37,597 nt of DNA from JBBTDV01 sp038042605 (GTDB taxonomy: Bacteria > Bdellovibrionota > UBA1018): the NCBI GenBank assembly GCA_964358645.1, contig CAYHPW010000025.1:1-37597 (forward strand), in the 5' to 3' direction. Under the pieces are notes generated by a model. The model ran no database searches. It had not been told where the DNA came from and worked only from the letters and a program-made list of their open reading frames with translations. Of this stretch, positions 7,246 through 15,230 are shown piece after piece; positions within the stretch are counted from its first letter, which is position 1, and the number at the start of each line of letters is the position of its first letter. The position numbers and the translations under genes were made by a program.

Positions 7246-8539
7246 GTGCTTTTCCAAAAACCAGTTCGCCTCCTATAATCGTGTGCTTTACCTGGCCCTT
7301 GAATTCCCATCCGATAAAAGGTGAGTTATTGCTTTTTGACAGTATATCGTTGTCTGAGAACTTCCACGTTTTATCAGGATCAATGATGGTTATGTCGCCT
7401 TCCGAGCCAGGCTTTAACGTGCCTGAATTTAAATTAAGAAGCTTTGCCGGATTCGATGTCAATGACTCAACCCATCTATTCACAGATATTATCTTGTCAT
7501 TCACCAACCGCAGAGTCACCGCTACGGTTGTTTGGAGACCTATAACGCCACTTGCCGCTTGATCGAATTCTACTGCCTTATCCACTAATCCATGTGGGGC
7601 ATGATCAGAGGCTATTATATCTATTAGGCCTTGTGCGAGCGCTTGGCGCAAAGCTGCTTTGTCCGCTTCGCTTCTGAGTGGCGGGGCGGTTTTCATATTC
7701 GTATCATATCCACGAACCGCTTCTTCAGTTAGGATTAGATGGTGAGGGGTTGCTTCAGCTGTCACGGGTAATCCCGCCTCCTTTGCGCGTTTGAGGTGTT
7801 CAAGCGCACCTGCTGAGGAGATGTGTGCTATATGAAGCGGACATCGCGTCAGCTTACATAAGGCGATATCGCGGGCAACCATTATTTCTTCAGCTACGGA
7901 TGGATTACCCCTTAGGCCTAGTTCGTTTGAAAGCGAGCTTTCGTTCATCACGCCCTGGCCGAGAAGATACAAATCCTCTGCATGACTTATGACGGGCACC
8001 GAAAATGCTTTGGCGTAGTCCATTGCTTTTCTCATCAGATACGAATTCATTACAGGTACGCCGTCGTCGCTGACAGCTATGGCGCCTTCGGTGACCATGC
8101 CGCCTATTTCAGCGAGCTCTTCACCTTTAAGCCCTTTGGATATAGCACCGATGGGATAAACCCGGCACGATGCCACGGTTTTTGCTTTCTCCCTTATAAA
8201 AGCCGTCACATATGGAGTGTCATTTACTGGCTGGGTATTAGCCATACATGCTATGGAAGTAAAGCCGCCCGCAATGGCCGCACGTGTTCCGGTTTCTATT
8301 GTTTCTTTATATTCAAATCCAGGTTCACGAAGGTGAACATGGCTATCAATCAAGCCCGGCAGGATCCAGCATCCTTTAGCATTCAGTACGTATGCAGCCT
8401 TTGATGCTGGTATTTGCCCTGGTCTGTCTATGGATTTGATCTTGCCGTTTTCAACAAGAAGATCCATTAATGCATCCAGGTTTTGGGATGGATCAATGAT
8501 GCGTCCTCCGGAAATCAATATTGAACTATTCTTAGGCAT
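7238..8539 (-). CDS. pyrC: Dihydroorotase (class I)
   Basis: This enzyme cyclises carbamoyl aspartate to dihydroorotate, the third step of pyrimidine synthesis. The start is the ATG at 8539, preceded by GGAGG at 6 nt. The frame stays open to 8671 but that extension lies inside pyrB. The 433-residue product matches the class I family size. Metal ligands are all present: His67 and His69 (DSHVHLREPG), Asp158/159 (AVSDDGVP), His186 (SHAED), His239 (AHISS) and Asp312 (SDHAPH). It is therefore expected to be active rather than an inactive PyrX-type subunit. It overlaps pyrB by 8 nt and carA by 8 nt. Confidence 0.96.
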   Translation of the reverse strand: MPKNSSILISGGRIIDPSQNLDALMDLLVENGKIKSIDRPGQIPASKAAYVLNAKGCWILPGLIDSHVHLREPGFEYKETIETGTRAAIAGGFTSIACMANTQPVNDTPYVTAFIREKAKTVASCRVYPIGAISKGLKGEELAEIGGMVTEGAIAVSDDGVPVMNSYLMRKAMDYAKAFSVPVISHAEDLYLLGQGVMNESSLSNELGLRGNPSVAEEIMVARDIALCKLTRCPLHIAHISSAGALEHLKRAKEAGLPVTAEATPHHLILTEEAVRGYDTNMKTAPPLRSEADKAALRQALAQGLIDIIASDHAPHGLVDKAVEFDQAASGVIGLQTTVAVTLRLVNDKIISVNRWVESLTSNPAKLLNLNSGTLKPGSEGDITIIDPDKTWKFSDNDILSKSNNSPFIGWEFKGQVKHTIIGGELVFGKAHE

Positions 8540-9491
8540 TTTCGCCTCCGAAATTATTTTGCTCCACAAGCCATTGGCCGAGTTCTTCGCGGCTACATAC
8601 CGATGCGAGTACCGCCATTCTGACCAATATCCCGTTTGACACCTGGTCGAGTATAACTGAACGTGGTCCATCGGCTACCTCTGGATCAAGTTCCACGCCA
8701 CGGTTAACGGGACCGGGATGAAGAATGATTGCTTGCGGCTTAAGCAGGTTTGACCTTTGTTGATTGAGTCCCCATATTTTTGAATATTCTTGTACTGATG
8801 GTATCTGCATGCGATTTTGTCGTTCAGTCTGTATTCTTAATGCAATAACAACGTCAGCAGAGGGCAGCAGTTCTTCCATTCTGTAACTGTGTTCAACGCC
8901 AAGTGCTTCGGGGCTTGGCGGCAGCAGTGTTGGTGGGCCGCAAACCGCTACGGAAGCGCCTAATTTTCTTAATATCGCGATGTCGGATCTCGCCACGCGG
9001 CTATGAGCGATGTCACCTAGGATAACGACTCGCTTACCCTCCACCTGTCCAAGTTTTTCCTGGATTGTGAACGCATCGAGCAGACCTTGTGTCGGGTGTT
9101 GGTGAAAACCGTCTCCGGCATTTATCACTGGCACAGCAACAGAGCGCGCAAGCGTTGCCGGGCTACCGGCTGAAGAATGACGAACAACGAGGCAATCCGG
9201 TTTCATGGCCTCTATATTTCGGGCGGTATCAATCAGGGTTTCACCTTTCTGTACGCTTGAAGTGCTTGTCGCGAAGTTGATCACGTTGCCCCCGAGCCTT
9301 CTTGTAGCAAGTTCGAATGAAACCCTTGTGCGGGTTGAATTTTCAAAGAACATATTTACTACGGTCTTGCCGCGAAGAAGACCTATGTTTTCGCCTTTTC
9401 TCATGAAGGTTGAAAAAGCGCGCGCCGCAAAAAGTAATTTTTCGATGTCATTCTTTGACAATTCGGATGCCGAAAGGAAGTGTGAGATCAT
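8532..9491 (-). CDS. pyrB: Aspartate carbamoyltransferase, catalytic subunit
   Basis: PyrB condenses carbamoyl phosphate and aspartate to carbamoyl aspartate. Both family signatures are clear: FENSTRTRVSF at residues 49-59 (carbamoyl-phosphate binding) and HPTQ at 132-135. The 319-residue length is normal. The start is an ATG with AGGGGG about 9 nt upstream. It lies 22 nt after lepB and overlaps pyrC by 8 nt. No pyrI regulatory subunit gene is nearby, so the enzyme may be unregulated or associated with PyrC, as in several bacteria with pyrB-pyrC pairs. I see no PyrR leader or attenuator in the short gap upstream. Confidence 0.97.
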   Translation of the reverse strand: MISHFLSASELSKNDIEKLLFAARAFSTFMRKGENIGLLRGKTVVNMFFENSTRTRVSFELATRRLGGNVINFATSTSSVQKGETLIDTARNIEAMKPDCLVVRHSSAGSPATLARSVAVPVINAGDGFHQHPTQGLLDAFTIQEKLGQVEGKRVVILGDIAHSRVARSDIAILRKLGASVAVCGPPTLLPPSPEALGVEHSYRMEELLPSADVVIALRIQTERQNRMQIPSVQEYSKIWGLNQQRSNLLKPQAIILHPGPVNRGVELDPEVADGPRSVILDQVSNGILVRMAVLASVCSREELGQWLVEQNNFGGENA

Positions 9492-9513
9492 TTTTATTTA
9501 TCCCCCTAGCTGG

Positions 9514-10182
9514 CTAATTTATCCGGCGGAACATCCGCTCAAATCTGAATCGCGGGAACCACCCTCCCATTTTTTCTAGACTATCAGGTTCTATGGAAAG
9601 CCAAATCCAAAGTGCTGACCCATTCAGGGAGGAAAGTGGAACGATCCCCCAAGTCGATGATCGCTTTTTATATTCATCAGGCATGCTGCGAAAGTCGCCG
9701 ATCACGAAAACGGACTCCTCCGGCACGATCGCAGGCCCGAAATCTTCGATCAGCGGCGGTTCCCAACAAACCTGGTAGCTCTTGTTTTTTGTGAGGGTTT
9801 CCATGCCGCATACTGCATTTTTCGCGAGGTCTGCTTGCAGCGGAATGCCGTTAAGGCTGATATGCCCTTTGCTTACTTGTACTGTTTCTCCTCCTAATGC
9901 GATTACCCGCTTGATATAATTTTGTTTAGGCTCTCCCTGCGGGGAAAAGACCACTACTTCACCACGCTGTGGTTTTCTGGCTTTCCCGAATACCGTGTTT
10001 AACCATGGAACATGGAAGCCAAAAGATGCTTTCGCTACGAAGATGAGATCGCCGGCTTCAAGTGTTGGTTTCATAGCCTGACTTGGAATTCGGTAAGCCT
10101 CAATGATGAATACCCGGATAGTAAGCGCTACAGCTACCGCTATTACTGCTACAATCCCGTAAGTTCTGAGCAGCTTATACAT
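9514..10182 (-). CDS. lepB: Signal peptidase I family protein, catalytic Ser position is Ala
   Basis: Signal peptidase I removes signal peptides on the outer side of the inner membrane. The 222-residue protein has one N-terminal membrane segment (about residues 7-27), box B as IPSQAMKPTLEAGD (33-45), the lysine box YIKRVIALGGE (Lys91) and GDFRS...WGIVP near the end. The family serine, the second Ser of the usual PSxSM, is Ala36 here (codon GCT); Ser34 remains. The gap from Ala36 to Lys91 is 55 residues, the same as Ser90 to Lys145 in E. coli LepB, so the alignment is secure. It may be inactive, use another nucleophile, or have a different job. It lies 22 nt after lepA and 22 nt before pyrB. 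Confidence 0.9.
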   Translation of the reverse strand: MYKLLRTYGIVAVIAVAVALTIRVFIIEAYRIPSQAMKPTLEAGDLIFVAKASFGFHVPWLNTVFGKARKPQRGEVVVFSPQGEPKQNYIKRVIALGGETVQVSKGHISLNGIPLQADLAKNAVCGMETLTKNKSYQVCWEPPLIEDFGPAIVPEESVFVIGDFRSMPDEYKKRSSTWGIVPLSSLNGSALWIWLSIEPDSLEKMGGWFPRFRFERMFRRIN

Positions 10183-10204
10183 GGTTAATCGCTCTTTTCA
10201 TTCA

Positions 10205-12001
10205 CTAATCTACCTTTAACACCGCTAGAAACGCCTCCTGTGGGATTTCAACAGAGCCTATCTGTTTCATCCGCTTTTTCCCTTCCTTTTGTTTTTCAAG
10301 GAGCTTTCGTTTGCGCGTAATATCACCGCCATAACACTTGGCTGTTACATTTTTCCTTAGGGCTGAAATATTTTCGCGTGCGATGATTTTTGAACCTATG
10401 GCGGCCTGGATCGCGACTTCGAACATCTGCCTGTCTATGAGTTCCTTCATTTTTTTGGCTAGTTCACGCCCGCGGTATGCAGCCTTATCGCGATGTATGA
10501 TCACGGAAAGCGCGTCGACCGGGTCGTTGTTTATCAGGATGTCAAGCTTAACAAGATCCGAGTAACGGTAATCCACAAGTTCGTAATCCATTGATGCATA
10601 GCCCTTGCTCAGGCTTTTCAACCGGTCATAAAAATCAAAAACCATCTCATTTAACGGCATTTCGTAAACCAATACGACCCGGTCCTTTGTAAGATAATCC
10701 AACTTGATTTGAATACCGCGGCGGTCATTGCAAAGCGCCATGACAGCGCCGACATATTCCGACGGCAGGTGGAGCGTGAGTTTGATATACGGTTCTTCAA
10801 TCCTTTCTATTTTGGTCTGTTCCGGAAGTTTTGCCGGGTTGTCAACAAGGATGGTTTCGCCATTTGTCCTAGTAACCTTGTATATGACGGAAGGCGCTGT
10901 TGTTATCAGGTTAAGCTTGTATTCGCGCTCAAGACGTTCCTGGACGACATCCATGTGTAGTAACCCCAGAAACCCGCACCTGAAGCCTAAACCCAGCGCA
11001 CTTGATGTTTCGGGTTCATAATTGATCGCCGAGTCGTTAAGTCGTAGTTTTTCTAGTGAATCCTTCAGATCATTGTAGTCATCGGCATTTATCGGATATA
11101 CACCGCAAAAGACCATTGGTTTGACTTCCTTAAAGCCGCCCAGTGGCTCATTCGCCAGGTTCGTTGCATTCATAACCGTATCGCCAACCTTCATGTCGCG
11201 AACGTCTTTTATGCCGCAAACCAGAGCCCCCACCTCACCGCTTGAAAGTAATTCAACATCGGTAAACTTGGGTGAGAACACGCCCAATCTTTGAACCTCG
11301 AACTCCTTGCCAACGTGATGTAACCGTATGCGCGCCCCTTTCCTGACAGTCCCTTCAAATATGCGACATAGGGCTATGACTCCCTGGTAAGAGTCATACC
11401 AGCTATCAAAGATCAAAGCGCGCAACGGCATACTGTCCAAATCTTTTGGGGGAGGGAAGAATTTGACTATGTTTTCTAATATGTCATCAATTCCTTGTCC
11501 GGACTTGGCGCTACATAAAACGGCATGGTCGGTATCCACTAACCCGATCATTTCATCGATTTCTTGTATAACCTTGTCTGGATCGGCAACCGGCAGATCT
11601 ATTTTATTAACCACCGGGAAAACCTCGAGGTTGCCATCCAGCGCCATGAATACGTTAGCCAGGGTTTGTGCTTCAACGCCTTGTGATGCATCGACTACGA
11701 GGATCGCACCTTCACAGGCTGCAAGCGAACGGGATACTTCGTAAGTGAAATCCACATGTCCAGGTGTGTCTATCAGGTTGAGTATGTATTCAATTCCGTC
11801 TTTGGAATGATATTTCAGGCGGACGCTCTGGGCTTTTATGGTTATCCCTCGTTCGCGCTCGATATCCATGTTATCGAGGAACTGGTCCTCCATTTCGCGC
11901 GCGGTGACCGTTCCCGTTCGCTCAAGCAAACGGTCAGCAAGTGTTGATTTGCCGTGATCGATATGAGCAATAATGCAAAAGTTGCGAATATTTTTTGGCA
12001 T
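10205..12001 (-). CDS. lepA: Elongation factor 4 (LepA), ribosomal back-translocase GTPase
   Basis: The 598-residue length and motifs match LepA: NFCIIAHIDHGKSTLADRLL (P-loop, residues 6-25), DTPGHVDF (G3), NKIDLP (G4), and the LepA-specific C-terminal domain ending RKRKLLEKQKEGKKRMKQ. It binds ribosomes and is thought to help translation under ionic or cold stress. The start is the ATG at 12001. It is the first gene of the lepA-lepB-pyrB-pyrC-carA unit, and shares a 47-bp divergent promoter region with the RlmD-like gene. LepA followed by LepB is a common gene order in bacteria. Confidence 0.98.
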   Translation of the reverse strand: MPKNIRNFCIIAHIDHGKSTLADRLLERTGTVTAREMEDQFLDNMDIERERGITIKAQSVRLKYHSKDGIEYILNLIDTPGHVDFTYEVSRSLAACEGAILVVDASQGVEAQTLANVFMALDGNLEVFPVVNKIDLPVADPDKVIQEIDEMIGLVDTDHAVLCSAKSGQGIDDILENIVKFFPPPKDLDSMPLRALIFDSWYDSYQGVIALCRIFEGTVRKGARIRLHHVGKEFEVQRLGVFSPKFTDVELLSSGEVGALVCGIKDVRDMKVGDTVMNATNLANEPLGGFKEVKPMVFCGVYPINADDYNDLKDSLEKLRLNDSAINYEPETSSALGLGFRCGFLGLLHMDVVQERLEREYKLNLITTAPSVIYKVTRTNGETILVDNPAKLPEQTKIERIEEPYIKLTLHLPSEYVGAVMALCNDRRGIQIKLDYLTKDRVVLVYEMPLNEMVFDFYDRLKSLSKGYASMDYELVDYRYSDLVKLDILINNDPVDALSVIIHRDKAAYRGRELAKKMKELIDRQMFEVAIQAAIGSKIIARENISALRKNVTAKCYGGDITRKRKLLEKQKEGKKRMKQIGSVEIPQEAFLAVLKVD

Positions 12002-12048
12002 GAGATACCATCTATGCTTTGCGTGGAAGTTAACAGAAGGACGGAGTT

Positions 12049-13176
12049 GTGGGCAAGAACGGAAACAAAGAAGAACTGCTTATTGTTGTAGATATTTCCC
12101 GTGGCGGTGCCGGAGTGGCGAGAGATAAGGGAGGAATGGTGATTTTTGTCCCGAACTCCGCTCCAGGTGACATTGTATTAAGCCGCATAACGGACTCAAA
12201 GAAAGGACGGTATGCCCAGGGTGAAATCATCAAGTTGATCAAGCCGTCGCCCATACGCCTAGAGCCGCGGTGCCAGGTTTTCGGCAGATGCGGCGGCTGT
12301 TCGTGGCAGCACCTGCCGTATGATCTGCAATGGCGAACCAAGGTTAACGGCGTGGCACACGCATTAAAGAGAGTTGGTATTAACCCCGATGCGGGTATGA
12401 AATTGGAAGAATTTCCAGCCGAAAGCATATGGGAGTACCGAAACCGCGTTCAGTTGCATGGATTTAGGGATCAAATCGGTTTTTATGCAAGAGGGACGCA
12501 TGATCTAGTTTCAATAAGTAGGTGTGAGATCGCAATGGAGGAAATAAACAAGATTTTACCAGAAATTGCAAAACAAGGAAGCAAGCTGCCAAGGCCATAC
12601 AAGGTTGAGGTGGAGATAAAACCTTCCGGAGAAGTTGGGGTTGTCTGGAATGTAAACCATGGCGCCGGAGGCTTTAGACAGATAAATAACGAGCAAAATG
12701 CGAAACTCCGCGATTGGATCAGCAACGTAGTCACAACTGATAGGGTTTTATTGGATTTGTTTGGAGGGGCGGGGAACTTGTCTTTGTCTCTCATACCGAA
12801 AATGATCAAAGTCCACTGTGTTGATATCACAGCGCCGACATCTACAGAGACTTGCAATAGTGCGATTGAATTTCACAGACAGGCAGTCCTGCCTTGGCTC
12901 ATTAACTATACTGCTTTTAATACAGGCAGCCCCCACCCTCATTCGGTATTACTTGACCCGCCGCGAGATGGTCTGGGTAAGGATTTTTCAGAATTACACA
13001 GCCTGTTTTGTAAACTGGGCGTTGATGAGGCGGTGGCTGTCGGATGTGATCCGGACACATGGGCGCGCGATGTGAGTCGATTTATTGCCGCTGGTTGGAA
13101 TATTAAGAAAGCCGCGGTGTTTGATTTTTTTCCACAGACGCCACATATTGAAGCTGTTGCCCTTCTCATCCGTTAA
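12049..13176 (+). CDS. 23S rRNA (uracil-5-)-methyltransferase, RlmD/RumA type
   Basis: TrmA/RlmD-family SAM enzyme that makes 5-methyluridine in RNA. It starts with a TRAM domain (about 8-60), then four cysteines for an Fe-S cluster: Cys75, Cys81 and Cys84 (CQVFGRCGGC) and Cys159 (SRCEIA). The SAM domain has FRQIN, LLDLFGGAGN, LLDPPRDGLG and the catalytic Cys333 in GCDPDTWARD, followed by FDFFPQTPHIE. The start is GTG at 12049, with AAGGA 7 nt upstream. At 375 residues it is shorter than E. coli RlmD, with a reduced central domain, so the exact RNA target (U1939, U747 or tRNA U54) is uncertain. It runs opposite to lepA and just ahead of the TPR lipoprotein gene. Confidence 0.9.
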   Translation: MGKNGNKEELLIVVDISRGGAGVARDKGGMVIFVPNSAPGDIVLSRITDSKKGRYAQGEIIKLIKPSPIRLEPRCQVFGRCGGCSWQHLPYDLQWRTKVNGVAHALKRVGINPDAGMKLEEFPAESIWEYRNRVQLHGFRDQIGFYARGTHDLVSISRCEIAMEEINKILPEIAKQGSKLPRPYKVEVEIKPSGEVGVVWNVNHGAGGFRQINNEQNAKLRDWISNVVTTDRVLLDLFGGAGNLSLSLIPKMIKVHCVDITAPTSTETCNSAIEFHRQAVLPWLINYTAFNTGSPHPHSVLLDPPRDGLGKDFSELHSLFCKLGVDEAVAVGCDPDTWARDVSRFIAAGWNIKKAAVFDFFPQTPHIEAVALLIR

Positions 13177-13190
13177 TATAGAATGCTTTT

Positions 13191-13964
13191 ATGTTGAAAA
13201 AAATTCTGTCAACAGGGATTTTTATATCGTTTTGTTTAGTGATGGCTTCATGTGCCGAAACACCGGTCAAGAAAACTGTTTCTAAAACTGAAAAAGCTAG
13301 AATGTATGTGGAAGTGGCCAACGGCGCTCTTCTAGAAGGAGATCCCACGGGAGCTTTACAGAGTCTGGCCAGCGCGGAGAATGAAGAACCAAATTTGCCG
13401 GAGATCCACCACTCAAGAGCTCTAGCCTATTATGCTAAGAAAGATTTGAAGGAGGCCCTGTCGTCCGCTCGCAAGTCAGTCATGCTTAAGCCAGACTACT
13501 GCGAAGCCAATAATACGTTTGGGAAACTATTGATGGATGCCGGAAATTATGATGAGGCTATCAAGCCATTGATGGTAGCCGCCAACGATCCGTTATGTAG
13601 AGAGGCGTTCAAAGCCCAAACTAACTTAGGCATTATTTATTATAAGAAATTAGAATATGAAAAAGCGATGGGATACCTGGAAAAGGCGATAACTGCCGCT
13701 CCCAACGTAGCGTGCATTGCGTATTATTATCGTGGGCATGTCCACATTAAGCAATCCAAGTTAAGTGCTGCCATTGATGATTACGACATGGCGACGCGTA
13801 GGTTTTGCGCTAATTTCGGGGAAGCCCACCTGGCGCTTGGAATAGCGTATGTGCAGGCCAGGGAATATGGGAAGGCACGAAAGAAATTTATCGAGATAGA
13901 GCGGCTGTATCCAAAAACAAACTTGGCAAATGAGGCTATTAACCACTTGAGGTATCTCCCTTAA
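13191..13964 (+). CDS. TPR lipoprotein, PilF/PilW-like (type IV pilus biogenesis)
   Basis: The 257-residue protein has a lipoprotein signal ending in the lipobox VMASC (Cys21), so it should be anchored in a membrane on the periplasmic side. The rest is a TPR superhelix: about five to six repeats, for example SALAYYAKKDLKEALSSARK-like and TNLGIIYYKKLEYEKAMGYL segments. PilF/PilW proteins of this type help the secretin PilQ form rings for type IV pili. It ends exactly before the ATG of rodZ (0 nt gap). The same pilF-rodZ neighbourhood exists in many proteobacteria. No other pilus gene is in the window, so the pilus role is inferred from family and context. Confidence 0.8.
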   Translation: MLKKILSTGIFISFCLVMASCAETPVKKTVSKTEKARMYVEVANGALLEGDPTGALQSLASAENEEPNLPEIHHSRALAYYAKKDLKEALSSARKSVMLKPDYCEANNTFGKLLMDAGNYDEAIKPLMVAANDPLCREAFKAQTNLGIIYYKKLEYEKAMGYLEKAITAAPNVACIAYYYRGHVHIKQSKLSAAIDDYDMATRRFCANFGEAHLALGIAYVQAREYGKARKKFIEIERLYPKTNLANEAINHLRYLP

Positions 13965-14978
13965 ATGTCAGAAGAAGGCAAACTGACTTTAGGACAATTC
14001 CTGCGCCAGGAGCGAGAACGAAGAAGTGTTTCAATCGAGCAGGTTTCTGCCGCTACTAAGATCAGTGTCAGAATCCTTGATGCGATCGAGGGGGACAGGT
14101 ATCGTGAACTACCAGCAAAGCCATTTGTCCGTGGATTCGTGGGTGCTTATTGCCGCTTTATAGGGCTGGATTCCAAGGAAGTTCTCATCACCTTCGGTGA
14201 TTTCATGGATAGTAAAGCCGGCGAGCGACCGGTTTTAGACTCTGGGCACAGTGGTTATGCTTTTGAAAGACGTGAAACCGAGCAAAGCCATGTCGCCTTG
14301 TGGGTGGTGATGGCTAGTTTCTTGTTTATCGGGACAGCAACGATTTATTTTCTCCGGCCATCACTTATCAAGCAGAAGAGTTCGCATTTAGAAAAACTAA
14401 GGGCTGCTCATATCGTGAAATCACCATCTCCGGTTGGGAACCCAGTTAGCCCAATCATGGTTATGCCATCATTATCACCTTTGCCTGATTTTCCTGTGCT
14501 GCCGTTACCGTCTTTGTCTCCCATTGCGCTAGCCTCGCCCGTTGTCTCTTCTGCTCCATTGTTGGTTGTTTCCACTGAAGATCCCCTAAATTCGGGATTG
14601 GATTTGAAGAAAGAGGAAATCCATCACAAAGTTATTTTTAAAGCTATTGATGACGTATGGGTGCGATACAAGGTTGATGACAAAAAGCAGATGAAATTCA
14701 TACTTAGAAAAGACCGTGTGCTTGTTCTGAGAGGCCGAGAGGCAATTCGTTTTCAAGCCTCTGACCCGTCACGCGTCAGTCTTAGCTACGGCGGACAATT
14801 CGGGAAACTAATGACAGACGAAAGCAGTGCGGTTACGCTAAATGGCGATCTAACGCTGTTTTTCCCATCTCAACTAGCTGAAACCATTAAAGATCCATTC
14901 CCTGGTACTAGATCGATTTTTAGTGCTGATATTCCACCATCAGCAAATCGAGATAGCTTACCCACGCAACGTCAATAA
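13965..14978 (+). CDS. rodZ: RodZ-like cytoskeleton/cell-shape protein
   Basis: Bitopic membrane protein with the RodZ architecture. An N-terminal helix-turn-helix domain (residues 7-75, GQFLRQERERRSVSIEQVSA then LPAKPFVRGFVGAYCRF) binds MreB in known RodZ proteins. One transmembrane helix follows (about 110-130). A Pro/Ser-rich periplasmic linker (about 150-200) leads to a C-terminal beta domain (about 220-310, HKVIFKAIDDVWVRYKV, LTLFFPSQ) like DUF4115. The 337-residue length is normal. It couples the actin-like MreB to the envelope in rod-shaped cells. It directly follows the TPR lipoprotein gene. Its 3' end lies next to the DnaA-box-rich gap. Confidence 0.9.
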   Translation: MSEEGKLTLGQFLRQERERRSVSIEQVSAATKISVRILDAIEGDRYRELPAKPFVRGFVGAYCRFIGLDSKEVLITFGDFMDSKAGERPVLDSGHSGYAFERRETEQSHVALWVVMASFLFIGTATIYFLRPSLIKQKSSHLEKLRAAHIVKSPSPVGNPVSPIMVMPSLSPLPDFPVLPLPSLSPIALASPVVSSAPLLVVSTEDPLNSGLDLKKEEIHHKVIFKAIDDVWVRYKVDDKKQMKFILRKDRVLVLRGREAIRFQASDPSRVSLSYGGQFGKLMTDESSAVTLNGDLTLFFPSQLAETIKDPFPGTRSIFSADIPPSANRDSLPTQRQ

Positions 14979-14979
14979 A

Positions 14980-14988
14980 TTATCAACA
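14980..14988 (+). promoter_or_regulatory. DnaA box (one mismatch), TTATCAACA
   Basis: This matches the DnaA box consensus TTATCCACA except at position 6. It begins just after the stop of rodZ and is in line with the two exact boxes downstream. Confidence 0.55.
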
Positions 14989-15001
14989 CACAATAGCATA
15001 G

Positions 15002-15010
15002 TTATACACA
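15002..15010 (+). promoter_or_regulatory. DnaA box, TTATACACA
   Basis: Exact match to TTWTNCACA. It begins 22 bp after the first site, in the same orientation, at the edge of an AT-rich stretch. Confidence 0.6.
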
Positions 15011-15078
15011 TCAGTTAACATAGTGAAGTTATTAAATATTTTATCTTATAAACTGGTTTTTTATAGAAGTAAAAAAAC

Positions 15079-15087
15079 TTATCCACA
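15079..15087 (+). promoter_or_regulatory. DnaA box, TTATCCACA
   Basis: Exact match to the strongest E. coli DnaA box. It starts 77 bp after the TTATACACA site, about seven helical turns, in the same orientation. Confidence 0.65.
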
Positions 15088-15230
15088 AAAGCCCGTCTTT
15101 AGCACTTTTTGACGGATTTCTTTTTGCTGCTGTCAGTAATTTGTCGGAATTTATGCATGTTTTTGAAATAAATTTCACAATATCTATTTAATGATAATCG
15201 CCAATTAACAGCACGAAAGTGTTCGGTGGC

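Larger units (their letters stand above)
14979..15230. other. Candidate replication origin or DnaA-binding locus (AT-rich, DnaA boxes)
   Basis: This is the longest gap without a gene in the window (252 bp) and lies between the 3' ends of rodZ and the LptF/G gene. It contains two exact DnaA boxes of the TTWTNCACA type (TTATACACA at 15002, TTATCCACA at 15079) and a single-mismatch box (TTATCAACA at 14980), all in the same orientation. Hand counting of 15001-15180 gives 50 G+C of 180 bases (28%), far below the coding DNA around it. An AT-only stretch at 15031-15044 lies between boxes and could unwind. Together this looks like an oriC or a DnaA-titration/regulatory locus. No dnaA, gidA, dnaN or rpmH gene is next to it, and cumulative GC skew would be needed to decide. 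Confidence 0.5.

Noticed and set aside
8540..8671. Upstream extension of pyrC
   Set aside because: Lies within pyrB and lacks dihydroorotase sequence; GGAGG before 8539 decides the start.
10205..12001. EF-Tu/EF-G or TypA instead of LepA
   Set aside because: The LepA-specific C-terminal lysine-rich region and 598-residue length fit only LepA.
15093..15115. CCGTC/GACGG inverted repeat in the DnaA-box gap as a terminator
   Set aside because: Only 5 bp with a 13-nt loop and an interrupted T-run; weak as a terminator.
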